The notes beneath the pieces are model-generated. The model saw nothing but the letters and a program-made list of their open reading frames with translations. It was not told the DNA's origin and did no database searches. A program made the translations under genes and the position numbers. Positions 63,659 to 64,000 of a stretch of 64,000 nucleotides of DNA are shown here, in pieces (position 1 is the stretch's first letter; the number at the start of each line of letters is the position of its first letter). The stretch lies in NCBI GenBank assembly GCA_003415625.1, contig PYIU01000005.1, positions 1,679,001 to 1,743,000 of the forward strand, in the 5' to 3' direction. Origin of the DNA: Aquanectria penicillioides. Taxonomy: Eukaryota > Ascomycota > Sordariomycetes > Hypocreales > Nectriaceae.

Positions 63659-63826
63659 TATCGAGCGGTTCGTATAAAAGAAGCAACAAACAAAATACTC
63701 CATGGGGTTCCTCATTTCGTGAAACCGCTCCGTGTGGTGTATGACAAAGGGAATCATTCGACAAAGGGGAATGAAAAAAGAAAATAATCGTGCCCGTCAG
63801 GGTGTAATAGATGGCAGGAACGCTTG

Positions 63827-64000
63827 CTAGGCCTTCTTCTTGCCGTGGTGCGCTTTCCACTCTGCCTTCATCACCTTCAACAGGAGATCTTCATCCTTGA
63901 TTTGGATCTGCGATGTCAATGCCTTCATGGCGTTCTCAAAGTCGGCGTCTACAATCACCTCGCGGAGTGCTTGTGCAAGAGCCGCGCTTGTAGCGTGTAG
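63827..64000 (-). CDS. C-terminal end of an unidentified protein (5' end outside window)
   Basis: An open frame from the window edge to a TAG at 63827-63829, 57 residues. It reads ATSAALAQALREVIVDADF, then ENAMKALTSQIQIKDEDLLL, and ends in a Lys-rich tail, EWKAHHGKKKA. The helix-rich composition, regular codon use and lack of low-complexity sequence, unlike the DNA just downstream, support a real gene. I do not recognise the family. The extreme C-terminus is basic and could contact nucleic acid or act in localisation. Confidence 0.65.
   Translation of the reverse strand, partial: LHATSAALAQALREVIVDADFENAMKALTSQIQIKDEDLLLKVMKAEWKAHHGKKKA

Larger units (their letters stand above)
56208..63826. 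other. 7.6 kb gene-free, microsatellite-rich region
   Basis: Lies between two convergent 3' ends. Every long frame here translates simple repeats (for example His-Thr or poly-Leu runs) and none shows a family. At least fifteen distinct simple-repeat tracts are present, listed separately where longest. Confidence 0.55.

Overview
This window is nuclear DNA from a filamentous ascomycete, most likely a Sordariomycete. The introns are short (49-180 nt) with GTRNGT donors, CTAAC-like branch points and YAG acceptors, the leaders are CT-rich, and the gene set is fungal: Chs7, Nce101, UDP-galactopyranose mutase and a group X hybrid histidine kinase. The species cannot be named from the sequence alone. 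I support thirteen protein genes, two of them cut by the window ends, and no tRNA, rRNA, CRISPR array or intact transposon.

Layout. 0-5 kb: 3' part of frataxin (+), a small LYR-like/DUF1763 protein (-) and an MFS sugar transporter with long tails (-). 4.7-14.2 kb: gene-poor, including a somewhat AT-richer stretch with orphan ORFs. 14-24.8 kb: a compact housekeeping block of Chs7 (+), TFIIH subunit Ssl1 (+), 4-hydroxyphenylpyruvate dioxygenase (-), a TTC36-type TPR protein (+), Nce101 (-), ribosomal protein eL27 (+) and an SLC35/TPT-type transporter (-). 24.8-29.8 kb: no gene seen. 29.8-31.7 kb: UDP-galactopyranose mutase (+). 34.1-42.0 kb: a giant hybrid histidine kinase of about 2559 residues (+). 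42.0-54.6 kb: a 12.6 kb desert. 54.6-56.2 kb: a proline-rich coiled-coil protein (+). 56.2-63.8 kb: a desert packed with microsatellites and 8-bp tandem arrays. 63.8-64.0 kb: 3' end of an unidentified gene (-).

Functional links. HPPD and a TTC36-family protein are divergent neighbours; in mammals TTC36 is reported to stabilise HPPD, so this may be a conserved partnership in tyrosine catabolism. UDP-galactopyranose mutase and a nucleotide-sugar-type transporter are also divergent neighbours, recalling the glfA-glfB pair of Aspergillus. Frataxin sits beside a small LYR-like, probably mitochondrial protein. Chs7 and UDP-galactopyranose mutase both serve the cell wall.

Quality warning. Four conserved genes carry single-base frame breaks, five in all, each at a homopolymer run of 3-4 bases (near 3672, 14685, 20554, 37176 and 37988). 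In every case one base more or less restores the expected family sequence and a total CDS length divisible by three. Uncorrected homopolymer error is the simplest reading; real mutation cannot be excluded without reads.
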